A stretch of 64,000 nt of DNA from Sclerotinia nivalis (lineage: Eukaryota; Ascomycota; Leotiomycetes; Helotiales; Sclerotiniaceae), in contig JAPEIS010000001.1 of NCBI GenBank assembly GCA_029531795.1, positions 5,890,001 to 5,954,000 on the forward strand, read 5' to 3'. This document shows, piece after piece, positions 23,058 to 34,440 of this stretch. Each line of letters begins with the position of its first letter. Within the stretch, counting starts at the first letter, position 1. Made by a program: the position numbers and the translations under genes. A model generated the notes under the pieces. That model worked only from the letters and a program-made list of their open reading frames with translations, did not search any database and was not told where the DNA came from.

Positions 23058-24032
23058 TCAAGCTGCTCTAAGCTTCTTATATCTTCCCAGCAGTCTCTTT
23101 GCTGTAGCCTCCTCGTCCCAGATATAGGTGACACTCTTCTCTTTGCTTACGGCATTGGCCCATTTCCAAAAGGCCGGAGCTTTTTCTTCTAGGGTCAAAA
23201 AGCTCTTAGGTAACAAGTCATCACGTTTGGAGAATGCCAAAATTCGGAGCAGAAATGATCCAACTTGAACCTATGAAACCCATTAGTATGGTAAAAATGC
23301 TATAGAAATTGGCACATACTTCAGCAAATGTCAATTTTTCCGAGCCTCCAAAGAATGGGGCTGCATTCTGAACCAAAGGCTCAATCTCCTTCACTATCGC
23401 ATCTATAGCATTGGTTGCAGCTTGCTCTCTTTCCTCCAATGTTTTCCCTACTCCTGCCTTGACAACGTGTGGAGACACCTTCGAGAAATAGGTTTCAATG
23501 AAGAAGTTGTATCTGGCACGTTGCAATGCACCACCTTCTTCGCGGCTGGTCTTCTCCAAGTGGGAAGGATGAGCATCTACCAAGAACTGGGAAATGACTC
23601 CAGATTCAGTGAGGATCTCTCCATTGTAAGAGAGAGCAGGAACGAGACCTCGAGGGTTGATAGCCAGATATTCCGGTGTCCGTGGAACGCTAAGGTCGAT
23701 GATGACAGTTTCAAATTCCAGCCCGAGTTCAGCAAGAGCTATCTGAGAGCGATGAGCCCAAGGGCAGTCATAAGAAGTATACAGAGTGATCTTTGGAGCA
23801 GGATGAGAGCCCATTTTGAGTTCAACAATTGTTGATTCTCCGTCTGGTGTATCGTGTGTGTGAAGGCTGATCTGAAAGTCAGGTGGAAGGGCTGGGGTCA
23901 CGACTAATTCGGCGTCTAAAGATCCTATAGAAAGTGTGAGGATGGGAAATAAACTAGGAAAACAAAAGGTTCTGAGATCGGGGAATACGTACCTTTTATA
24001 TGCCACTCTTTTTTCTCAGGTTCTTCGGACAT
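23058..24032 (-). CDS. Omega-like glutathione S-transferase
   Basis: Minus-strand exons are 24032-23993, 23924-23320 and 23270-23058, giving 285 residues. The thioredoxin-like domain begins near KITLYTSYDCPWAHRSQIALAEL; CPWAHR is the catalytic-cysteine motif of omega-type GSTs, which act as thiol transferases or reductases rather than classic conjugators. INPRGLVPAL and ILTESGVISQFLVD are the glutathione-contact segments. The helical C-terminal half includes ARYNFFIETYF and EKLTFAEVQVGSFLLRI across the last junction. A ~55-residue N-terminal extension precedes the fold. Introns are 68 and 49 bp, GT-AG. It diverges from the CDF transporter gene over ~940 bp. Confidence 0.92.
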
Positions 24033-24975
24033 GTTATATTGTCCACAGTCTCTTTAATAAGTGTTTAAGAAATAATGCAATTTGATTCGAGGTCAAGTAA
24101 GAGGGGTTTATAATATCCCTCATTTTGTCAATAACTCGGCGAAGTTGCGCCATTGGATTTCTAAGCTTTCGAATGACGAGATCATTACGGCTGTCAAAGA
24201 AGACTTGAGTAGAAATGCTATAATTACCGAGCTGCCGAGCAGGTTACCGTAATGAAGGGGGTTTGGAGATGTGGGGAGATAATTCATGATAACTCAAAAG
24301 GGCTAACTTGTAACGTTCTACCCTCTCCATTCCCTTGACAGATTTCAACGAAAACAAGCCAACCACAAATCAACATTGTTAGGAATCTCATGTACCTATT
24401 TATTTCATCAAGTCGGTGGATATGATATCAGGTATTACAATGGCAACTCCCGACGGTTACCAAGTTACCGTCTGGCGGTTACCGTTCCAGCTACTACCAA
24501 TTTTCATCAATTTCCCCTCTTTACCAAGCATTTTTAAAGCTTCGCTTTCCCAATTCAACTGTACAGACATGTTTTGTAACTCGTTAACTGGTACCTACAT
24601 CAGACCAGATAAAGTCCGGTGCCATGTTATCCAGACAACTTTCCAAGAACCAGATAGCACAGAGCCATCAATGCAATTTCCCGTTAGCCGTGTGATGGCA
24701 GCCATACATCGTTACATGGTCAACTGCCTTTCTCGTCCTTCTTAGCGTCATTGTGGGGGGTTATCAAGTGTAACTACCCATTTCTAGACGCTTGCTGTGA
24801 AGTGCTGTATCGTCACAATCATAGGAAGCCATTATGGGTGACGGGTATAAAAACTTTCAACGCTTCGGAGAATTGTTTGACAGCTCACTGCATATCTGGT
24901 TTGCTTTTGACTCAACCATCTGCCTCGATTTTGCAAAAATAATTTCTGGTTCATACCTTTGTTTGAAAAAGAAAA
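24033..24975. promoter_or_regulatory. Divergent promoter region, omega-like GST / CDF transporter
   Basis: Four GTTACC motifs occur: one at 24242-24249 and three packed at 24455-24461, 24464-24470 and 24477-24484. The clustering in one divergent promoter suggests a factor-binding site, but the factor is not known to me. An AGGGG (STRE-like) core lies near 24101. No ORF here looks real. Confidence 0.4.
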
Positions 24976-26508
24976 ATGGCATTATCTAAAGCTCAAAGAT
25001 TGACCATTGTCATCTGCATATCGACGTCTTTCTTTCTGGCTGAGTTATCAAGTATGTTAACAATGAATATCCATCTCGGTTTCGACAGCGGAAGCTAAAT
25101 TGTGTGACTATAGTTGGTTTTTATACGAAATCCCTTGCATTGGTAGCGGATGCCTTTCACTATGTATGTTCCTTCCGACCATCTAGCAAACTGTTTGCCC
25201 TTCCTTCGCCTATGCTTGATCTATTTCCTACTCCGTTCCTGTAGGACTTCATCTAAACGACCCAGCTCAATGATTTGATCGGCTTCATAGTCGCTTTGGC
25301 TGCCTTGAGAGTAAGTGATCTGTTGACCATCTTCTCGCTTCTGAGCCGAAATTGACGATGTGCCGCAGGTATCCCAACGTCCTGACTCTCCCGACTCCCT
25401 CTCGTTTGGTTGGCAACGGGCACAACTGCTGGGTGCTTTCTTTAACGGTTGCTTTTTGCTTGCTTTAGGCGTCAGCATAGCATTGCAATCTATCGATCGC
25501 TTCGTATATTTAGAGAGTATGATTCTCCAAGCACTCGAAAGTTCAAATCTAAATACTTTTCATATATAGAAGTCAAGAACCCCAAATTAATGCTCATCAT
25601 CGGCTGCGCCGGGCTCACCCTGAACATTATCAGTGCGGTCTTCCTACACGGTATGTAGACATTCTAAATCTGTATAGGCCTCTGCTAACATTTATCAAGA
25701 CCATGATCACCATGGGCATCACCACGGGCATGATCATAATCATGGTGACAAATTCATTCCCAGTACCGTTGACATCGAACAAATGAGCTCTGACACTCTA
25801 TGTGCCACCACGATGTGTATGTCCACTTCGGATACCTCGAAGGATATCAAAGACGATCTTCATAAAGGACATCGCCATGAGATTCAGCCATCGAAAGACG
25901 AAAGTGAGCCTCGGGATTTAGCTCATCTTGCTGTGATGCTGCATGTTATCATGGATGCCATAAACAATATAGGGGTAATCATAGCTGCTTTGGTTATCTG
26001 GCGTACCAAATATGGTGGCAGATTTTATGCAGATCCGGGAGTGAGCATGGGTATTTCAATGATGCTAATTTTCTCCTCCTTTCCAATAAGTATGTGGTCC
26101 CCGCACCGTCATCCTTCATTTTCAAACCATACTATGCTAACCGTTCAAATAGTCAAAAATGCTGGTGCAATAATGCTACAATCCGCCCCATCTGGCATAG
26201 ATCTCAAAAATATTAAGCACGATATTGGAAATATTCCCGGCATCTTATCTATCCATGAGCTACACGTATGGAGTTTATGCCAGAGGAAAACAGTCGCCTC
26301 AGCCCATATTGTTACGATTGAGACGGACATCAAAGCATTCATGAAGCAAGCCAAGCTAATTAGGGAATGTTTGCATGCTTACGGTATTCACAGTGTAACA
26401 CTACAGGCTGAAGCATCAAGCGGAGTAATCATGACTGGAGCTGGTGCGGACGAGAAATGTCAGATGGTTTGCGGAAGTCTTTGTGAGGAATTGGCCTGCT
26501 GTTCATGA
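24976..26508 (+). CDS. Cation diffusion facilitator, Zrc1/Cot1-like zinc transporter
   Basis: Exons are 24976-25051, 25114-25163, 25266-25310, 25369-25516, 25570-25650, 25700-26089 and 26153-26508, giving 381 residues. CDF proteins exchange Zn2+ (also Co2+/Cd2+) for protons, usually into the vacuole. Metal-site motifs are LVADAFHYLNDLIGF (TM2) and HVIMDAINNIGVI (TM5), with a His-rich loop DHDHHGHHHGHDHNHG at about residues 134-149. The C-terminal domain starts around SAPSGIDLKNIKHDIGNIPG and contains IHELHVWSL. The protein ends in a Cys-rich tail (CQMVCGSLCEELACC) that could bind metal. Intron 2 must use the acceptor CCCAG at 25265, since the earlier GTAG leads to a stop. Intron 4 ends in a TAGAAG tandem acceptor, and intron 6 (63 bp) is stop-free and in frame. 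Confidence 0.92.
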
Positions 26509-27000
26509 GTGTAGCAGCATGTTACACCATCGAAGGTTCTTGTACCTATGGAAGGTTCTTTTTACCCCAGATTGAAATGAGGATACATACCAATCTCTCG
26601 TTCTAGTAAAGATATGTCCACACTCAATGTAAACTAAGTAATAAAAGTTACGTTTTACCTTCACATGTCACATTGGGCTGAAGAGTGGTGCTCTCATCGT
26701 TTTATCGTCCCATCTTTGACAAAACTTCGGATGAAACGATCGTGCGAACCAGTTTTGCGAACCAGTTGTACAGATGAGATTGAAACAATTGATGTGACTG
26801 ATTTGCACCCTTTGAAATCTATGATCCGCCCTACTCCGTACATGCGACATTATCCTTCCACTCAGGCAAACGTACTTATCGCCATGTGCTTACCCCACAA
26901 TTTTTCGATAAGAAAGTATCATGAATTTCCGCTCCAATTTTTTTCTCCTGAGCTCCTCCACCCTTCTGGACGCCATACCCAACCACCCTCGTTACTCAAA

Positions 27001-28260
27001 ATGAAGATCGAAGAAATCCCCGACGATGCGCCTACATCGACGCCCGCTCCAACAGCAGGCCAAGACTTTGACCTCCTAGCCCAAGCCATGTCCTCTGCCT
27101 TTCCCGGCTTTGCTCCCTCCAATCCCTCCGACCCCTCCTCCACAACACCTTCCCTTCCCCCTTCCCTCGCCTCGTTGCGCGATAAATCTGGCCCTGAGAT
27201 TCTCAAATCCCTAAACTCCACTCCCTTATTCATGACCGAACTAGAAGACAACAACGAATTAGAAGCTTTCAAAGCACTAGCCTACGAAGGCACACCTTTA
27301 GAAGTCGCGACGAATTTCAAGGAGCAGGGAAATGATAGTTTTAAGGAGAAGAGGTTGGTGGATGCAAAGGAGTTTTATACTAAGGGAGTGAATATTTTGT
27401 TAGCTGAGATTAGAAGGAGGCAGAGAGGGGAGAAGAGGGAGGGTGATGTGCCTGAGGAGGGGGAGGATGAGGTGGTTGAGGAGATTAAGGTGTTAGAGGT
27501 ACTGCTTGTGAATCGGGCGATGTCCCATTTGGGACTGAAGAATTATAGGAGTTGTATCCTGGATTGCGGGGCGGTGTTGAGGATCAATAATAAGAATACC
27601 AAGGCGTTCTATAGGAGTGCGAAGGCGTTGTTGGCGTTGGGGAGGATAAAGGAGGCAGATAATGCATGCGCGAGGGGGCTAGAATTAGCAGGAGAGGATA
27701 AGGCATTGCTAGCTTTGGCTGGTGAGATTTTAAAGAAGAATGAGGAAGTTGAGGTAAAGAGGAAGAAGGAGGTTGAACGATTGGTGAGGGAGAAAAATGA
27801 AGAGAGGATATTAAAGACATCGTTGGCGGCGAGGGAAATTACATTACGAATGACGGATAAACCTCCAGAAATGGAGGACGCGAAGATCGAATTAGTCCCC
27901 GATGCATTGGATCCAATCAATTCAACATTATCCTTCCCAGTTCTTTTACTATACCCTCTTGCAGCAGAATCGGATTTCATAAAGTCGTTCAATGAGATGG
28001 ATACTGTTGGACAACATTTGGACTATATATTACCGTTACCGTGGGATGTTAAAGGAGAATATAGAGATGGAAAGGTGGTGGAGTGTTATGTGGAGAAGAA
28101 GAAGGGCTCGTTGATTAAGGTAGGAAGAAAAGTTACGTTGTTGAAGGTTTTGAGTGGTGGGGAAGTGGTGGATGGTGTTGTGAGTATATATGTGGTGCCG
28201 AAGCAGAAGGCAGCGGGGTGGATAGAAGAGTGGAAAAGGAAAAACGTAACAGCGAAGTAA
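27001..28260 (+). CDS. CNS1: TPR co-chaperone, Cns1/TTC4-like
   Basis: A single exon of 419 residues. The start MKIEEIPDDAPT at 27001 (after CAAA) is preferred over an in-frame ORF extension back to 26665, whose sequence is not family-like. TPR motifs run from about residue 104 to 235: NFKEQGNDSFKEKRLVDAKEFY, LVNRAMSHLGLKNYRSCILDC and KAFYRSAKALLALGRIKEADN. The Lys/Asn/Arg positions match a carboxylate clamp for Hsp90/Hsp70 EEVD tails. The C-terminal wheel-like domain includes LSFPVLLLYPLAAESDF and QHLDYILPLPWD. Cns1 is an essential Hsp90 co-chaperone in yeast. Codon use changes inside the gene: the first ~80 codons use C-ending codons, the next ~180 are G-rich. It lies 492 bp after the CDF gene, same strand. 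Confidence 0.92.
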   Translation: MKIEEIPDDAPTSTPAPTAGQDFDLLAQAMSSAFPGFAPSNPSDPSSTTPSLPPSLASLRDKSGPEILKSLNSTPLFMTELEDNNELEAFKALAYEGTPLEVATNFKEQGNDSFKEKRLVDAKEFYTKGVNILLAEIRRRQRGEKREGDVPEEGEDEVVEEIKVLEVLLVNRAMSHLGLKNYRSCILDCGAVLRINNKNTKAFYRSAKALLALGRIKEADNACARGLELAGEDKALLALAGEILKKNEEVEVKRKKEVERLVREKNEERILKTSLAAREITLRMTDKPPEMEDAKIELVPDALDPINSTLSFPVLLLYPLAAESDFIKSFNEMDTVGQHLDYILPLPWDVKGEYRDGKVVECYVEKKKGSLIKVGRKVTLLKVLSGGEVVDGVVSIYVVPKQKAAGWIEEWKRKNVTAK

Positions 28261-28903
28261 ATGAAATCTTAAGTTTAGTATTCAAAGATTTTAAGATTAT
28301 CATACACTGCAATTGACTTTAAAACCTGAGACTCCACGGTTCATATGCGGAGAGCCACTACAAGGACATGCACACACCTACTGCATAGGTCAAGTTGATG
28401 AGCTTCAATAACCTTCAATCACTGAAAGGTATACAGGCATAGACATCAACAAAAATACATAGCCATTTAAATGCATCAAACCCACAACCTATAAATACAT
28501 ACAATGCAAAACTGCAAGCCCGAATATGAACAACCCCTCCCCCTCCATTCCTTTGAACCATTTCTGTTCGATTCCACCAACCTTCTTGACCTTCCTAACC
28601 AAGCCCCTTTCTACTCTATTCCTCTTTCTCCTCTACCTTCTACTCCTTTTACTCTACCCCCGGTTCCCACCCCGACATTTTCTGAATGTGAAATAGAACC
28701 GTGAAAAGTTGGAAATGTTGGAAAAGTTTGAAATGTCAAAAAAATAAGATGCGCAAACCATGTATGCATGCAAAATCCGAATAAAAACAAAAGGAAAACC
28801 TCTCTCTCGATGAGCTCAAATCAGAGCATCCATGTATCACCACTCCTCAAAAACACTCATCTCAAACCATCAAGCAACAAAGTGCACCAACACACCCATC
28901 AAA
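28261..28903. other. Convergent intergenic region
   Basis: The 3' ends of CNS1 (+) and the XBP1-like gene (-) meet in 643 bp. The segment 28520-28690 is pyrimidine-rich on the + strand. No gene is seen. Confidence 0.6.
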
Positions 28904-31031
28904 TCACATACTAAGAGCTCTCCTCCTCTTAATCCTGGGCCCATCACCACCCACCTCATCCTTACACCACCTCGTACTCCTCATCATCGGTGTACCTACC
29001 ACCGATACACTAGGTAAGAGAGGTATAGGTGATGCGGCACGCACTTCACCATCTTTAACGCTAAGTTTCATCAATAGCCATGCTGCTTTCTTTTCATCGC
29101 CTGCTGCTATGGTTGTTTTATCTTCAGCTACTTTATGGTGGACCTCAGTGCTACTTTGGTTTTGCTTTGGAGCCAAGCTCGTTCCGTTGACGAAGGGTGA
29201 GCTATGGGTACCGACTTTGTCGCCGCGGCTGGGACTCTTTTCGTCGCCAGTGCAACTAGCGCTTTCTTCGCCGTCGTATTCTTCGTCTGAGGGATGGGGA
29301 CGCTGGATATCTCTTTCTCTTTCTCTCTGTCTTTCTTGTTCTCTTTCATCAGAAACACTTTCTTCTAATTCTTCTGCGCGTCGCTTAGCTCTCCATCCAG
29401 CTGTCATATCGGCTAGCCCGCCTATACTTCGTGGAATAGCACTTAACCATGGATTTGTACCGGTAGGTCCAACGATCATGGCGCCATTTACACCCATGTG
29501 TGTATTCATCAACTTATGATTATGAGTATGACCATAACCATGGCCTCCCATCCCCATACCCGAGATATTGATTCCCGAATTAGCAGAATGGGAATTCATA
29601 TTCTGATGCTGATGATGATTCATCGCAGCAGACAGAGAATGCGAAGGACCACTAGGAAGATGTGATCGTGTATGGACTCCCCAATTCGCAACCGGGAGAC
29701 TAGATGTTGGTGTTACTGGCGAACAGAAGTATGCAGCATCACCACTCGATGTCTCGCTCGCAGCATCGTGATCAGTACTACTCTCCGCATATGGACTTTC
29801 ACCACCATACGTTCTCTTAAGTCTTAATCTTCGCTCGAGATGACTGCTTGAACTTGCAGGCGGCGTCATGGTATTTGTGCGTACGAGGTAATTGGAGCTT
29901 TGTTGTTGAGGGCTGGCGGAATCGCGGGGTGTAACGCTGGCTGAGGATTTGGGAGTAAAGGATGTGTATTGGAGACGATAAGATTCGGCTTCCGCGGTGG
30001 CGGTATGGATGATACTGGGGTCGATGATCATACGGCCGTGTTCTGGAGCGTCGGGTACGACGCACTGAGAGGGGAAAGAGGGACCAAAGATGGGGATTAG
30101 AGCTGGAGCGATGTGGGAGCAGAAGGTGGTGCAAACGGCGAGGGCGCAGGAGTATGGCATCCAGTAACCTGGAATGGAATTAGTGATGGATTTTTAGCTG
30201 CCGTTTATTGTTGTATTGTGATAATCATGGAAGGTTTTTAGAATGTTCGATGGCAAAGAAATAGAACCGTGCATTTGGTGTTGATTCTTGATGAAGACTG
30301 AGTTAAAAGACGATGAAAACGTACCCTGTGCTGCTAGAGCGCCACCAGTGATGCTGTGCGTGATTTCTTTTAGGCCCGGGTTCAAGCCAAGCATCTTCGC
30401 CGGAGTCGTCTGTAAATTACCACATCAAATTAGCCATCATGAGTACACGCAGCCTGATGAAATGAAGCTTGCCTACCTTAGAGTATTTGCAACATTTGAA
30501 GAAAGGAGTAATGCGAACAAGCCCAACATTATAATCCCACATAACAGTGTAATCCTTGTCATCACCAGGCACTTTGAATACGTACTGAAATACTGCAAGA
30601 AAAATTAAGTCAACTCTGGTAAGCTTATCGGAAAGGAGTCAGCTTTGCATAGACAGAAGCGTACCTTCGAAGCTCTCCCGACCAGTCTTTTCTAAAAAGT
30701 TCTTTTTCTCGCTGTTGTAAGGGATATGGCGGCAATAGTCCTGAATCTTACCAAGTGGATATACATGAAATTTTTGGACTTCCCGCATAGTCTCCTCGCT
30801 CAGGTGTTCAAACGGTGGAAAGTTTACATCGCCCTTAATCTTAGTTCCCTTGGCGAAAACTGCGCCGTCCTTAGTCATCTTCTGTTTCTTGATCGATGAG
30901 GATTGAATGGGTAAGAGAGGATGTCCATAAGAGGGCGATGATGTGCACAGAGATGATGGAGGACTTGATGGTAATCGAGTGCTTCGCGATTCTGACTTAG
31001 CAGGATTGAGTAGCGATGCTACGGACAGCAT
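28904..31031 (-). CDS. APSES/KilA-N transcription factor, Xbp1-like repressor
   Basis: Minus-strand exons are 31031-30665, 30592-30477, 30409-30325 and 30168-28904, giving 610 residues. The KilA-N/APSES DNA-binding fold spans about residues 55-220: [60 protein letters not shown] and [21 protein letters not shown]. The last ~380 residues are low complexity (His/Asn/Gly/Ser runs, an Arg/Glu-rich run, then a basic [11 protein letters not shown] end that could be a nuclear signal). In yeast, Xbp1 is a stress- and quiescence-induced repressor; that this protein does the same is inferred from the domain. Introns are 72, 67 and 156 bp. It starts 3.4 kb from the divergent TOP2 gene. Confidence 0.9.
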
Positions 31032-34000
31032 GGTGAGCGGTGAGTGGTGGAAATGAGTTCAATAGAATCTTGTTTCCTCTAAATCTGCAGGCTGGATGCC
31101 TTTTTTTCGATAGCGAACGAATTCCCAAAAAGAAACGCGCCCAGGTAATTTCAAAAATTTCTCGGTACAGCAAATGGAAAAAAATTAGTGTTTGAATCTG
31201 GCAAACAGGAAAACAGGTAATGGAATGTCCTTGGGTCCTTATGAACAGATTTGAAGGACAATATTTAATGAGCTTCAACAGCTTCACTTTCTTCGATGAC
31301 AACTAGCGATGCAGTTCCTGCAGTCCAAGGATGGATGTCTTTGGGTCAAATTGATATTCTCGAACTGGAGGCAGTCTTTGTTGGCAGTTGTCTGAGAACC
31401 GACCAGTAGAAGATGAATCGTCCGTTTGTCGATGCCCACCGCTCTTCCAAAGCTCGAAATAAGAGGCATCCACTCAGCAATTGCAGACTCCGGGGTAAGT
31501 TGGGCAGGGATGGCCTACTTGATATTCCAACAAGCCGAAGGAAGTGACTTCTATCAAATTTTTACAGCTTCAAGGTTGTGGGATTATTCCTTGAATTGAC
31601 AAAGGCCGAGATGGCGAGACCATGAATCCAAACGACTTTTAAGAAGCTTCTATTCAGATTCGCCGCTCCCGTGCCCGTCAACATAAAAAGCCAACACGGC
31701 CACAAGCAACCCGCATATGGATTGCAGAGCATATCGAGGCAAGACGTTTCACTACACTAAGAAAAAAGCAATATTTACCGACTTCAGTACCATCAAATCG
31801 GCTGCGTGACTGCACAGGGGTGGCAAGCCAGGCTGATCAATTAAGTTTGACAACAACAAATATTGTGCTACAGCCCGATCGGGAACAGGGCTTGTTTGGA
31901 TGTGGATAGCAAAATAATGCTGGACGTATCTGCTGGCCGAGATGTCTTGGGCCGGTTGGCTGCAGTAGTTGCGGGTGATTTACAGTGAGTGAAAGCCACA
32001 ATTTCAAAGATAGACAAAGAAATCAATCCATCATGAGTGGCACTATCTAAAGCAAGATTGCTTGACTCGATGCACGTGGACAACACATCTTCTACGGTAT
32101 CTGTGTCTCATTCGGAAAGTAGAGATGCTAGAGAACAACATATCAATTTATGAGTATCAATTTCTGGATTTGGAAGGGGGGTACCATCCATCACTTCTCA
32201 TAATATTATCTGAGATTGAAAACACCTCAATAGGGATGCTTTAAATAAACATCATGTCCCCATCCGCCATTATCACATAAAAGCAAATTTTACTCTTTTC
32301 CCTAGGAACTTCTTCTACGGGCCTTCGAGAATTAAATGAGAAAAATCCTCTGATTAACACAACTAATGCGAGGACTAGTACCGCAGCTGTCACTTGAAAA
32401 GCATGGTAAAGTCTACGGGAATATGCAGGTAAGCGCAAAGCCGGGATGCGTGTTTGGCTGCTCTACTGCTCCAACTTGGTGATGGGAATGGTCATTAGTG
32501 TGCACGTCATAAAGACATGGCAACCAGGCTGGCATTTTGTGGAGATTTATATCTCAGGAGATGAGATGGCATATAGCAAGCTAGAGCTAGAAAGTATGAA
32601 AAATGCAAAACAAACACGGAAGCCGGGGTTTAGAGACAAAGAAGCTGATATCTGTAATAATCTTCACAGTAGGGTTAGCTAGCCTTGTCTAATCAGTAAT
32701 TTCTGAAATGTTACTGTACCCATACATCCTCGAGTCGCAGTTGCTGAGACAATGTCAGTGCGGGTGACCCAAATTGGATGAAAGGTGCAGCTACCCGTCG
32801 ACCTTGTCGCAAAATCGCCATGCCATAGGCCAACCACGTTGTCGCCAATGTACCCGGACAAACGAAGAAGAAGGGTAAGTTTAATGAGAAAAACCGATAG
32901 GACAACATGCGCCTTATGCAAGTCATTACGCCTACTTGTAATGCCCACAGCCCCTGGAAGGGACTCGATGAGATCTCCATGCAATGAAGAGAAAAGGGAA
33001 GGACTACTTTACTTCGATGAACTTTGTAAGACCCAATCGCTTCTCCTTCATTTATTTCCTCGGGTTTCAATTTTAACCTGGTCTTATTGAAGATTTGAAT
33101 CAGAGATAGAACACATATTTTGGGTTATCATCATCTTGCACACGACCTTCCCGAATTGCAAGCAATATTCCTTCATCGCTATAGCATTCAGGAAAGGAGC
33201 GATCAACCAATACCCAGCCAGTTACCCTGCTATACGATACGATGCACTCCGCTATTGAGGGTCAGTCCTACCTTTGAGGTCTTGCTTCCTATGCTATACC
33301 AGATGATCTTCTGACAGCCGTTGAAGTTTCAGATCGTGGAGAACGCGTGGATACAATGAACCTTGATACACCAGATCCATTTTAAGGAATTTGTATAACG
33401 AAACGGGAGGAAGATGTCGGCAGGATGCATTATTCGCATCGGAAACATCTTTTTTCAACGTGAAATTTCTGTTCAAAGTAACGCAAGAGGTGAGTCTTCC
33501 GATGTCAAGTTTAAATTGAGTAGGACGAATCATGAAAGAAGATCCTGTACTGTACCTCTACATTTTCTTTGTCGCTCGCTCTCTCTCCTCTCTCCTCTCT
33601 CCTCTTTCCTTTCTCCTTTCTCCTCTCTCACCCTCTTTTCCTTCTTTTCGCCTGAGCATCTCTTTTGAGAGTAGTAGAAACAAATCAAACTTTTCGGATA
33701 AAAATTTTAGTTTTCGCGACATCTTTTGTAACCACCAGTACATTGCGATACAATGCAATACTATACTACACTATACATGGTAGAGCAGTGCAGTAGAATG
33801 CAGTACACAGGGCTTTCTTTTGTACGACAAGATATAACTTGCGAGAAAAGAGGATTAAGGCAAAGTGCATTGGAAGAAACGGTAACAAGATCAAAATACC
33901 AGATGAACATGGCGAAGTAAATCCATTGGTCCACTTATTATTCTACTTATATGGATAAACCATACCTACCTGGGTCATGCAGGTACAAAATCTATCATTG

Positions 34001-34440
34001 GAAGAATCTGACATGGATCAAAAAGATCGATTCTTTTCTAATTTTACAACCTCAGGCCAACAGAAATCACGAGTGGCTAGTCTATTTATGGCTAGGTAAA
34101 TAGGACCCTTGCTCACAAGCCTTACTATATTCGTACTAGCATATCTTGAGACGCGATTTCTCAATGTTTATTTATTTACCTTTTTTGAAAGCCACAAGAG
34201 TCCATTGAAAGAAGAAGATCAAAGGGAGGTTTTCCTATGGTCATACACTCTTTCTGCAGCCAAAACATTTGACAGTTTGACCAACCTTGATTACCTGTTT
34301 CTTAATCAAGTCGTTCTTTTTAAAAAAAAAGTTCGTCTAGATTATAGGGAATTCTATTTATTGTATTACCATCCTCTGACCTCGGGGCTTTTTTTACAGT
34401 TTAATTTCAAGGCACAATTTGTTTCTCTCTTTAATTCATC
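31032..34440. promoter_or_regulatory. Long divergent intergenic region XBP1-like / TOP2
   Basis: No gene is supported in 3.4 kb. It should contain the promoters of the XBP1-like gene (left) and topoisomerase II (right). A CT-rich segment lies at 33,560-33,660. Scattered ORFs of 60-119 codons have no recognisable motif. Confidence 0.5.

Noticed and set aside
26665..27000. N-terminal extension of the CNS1 ORF
   Set aside because: The sequence is not family-like; the ATG at 27001 gives the expected MKIEEIPDD-type start.
31868..32086. Forward reading LDVSAGRDVLGRLAAVVA resembling the start of ribosomal protein uL13
   Set aside because: Only ~18 residues resemble the family, a stop follows, and no further exon matches.
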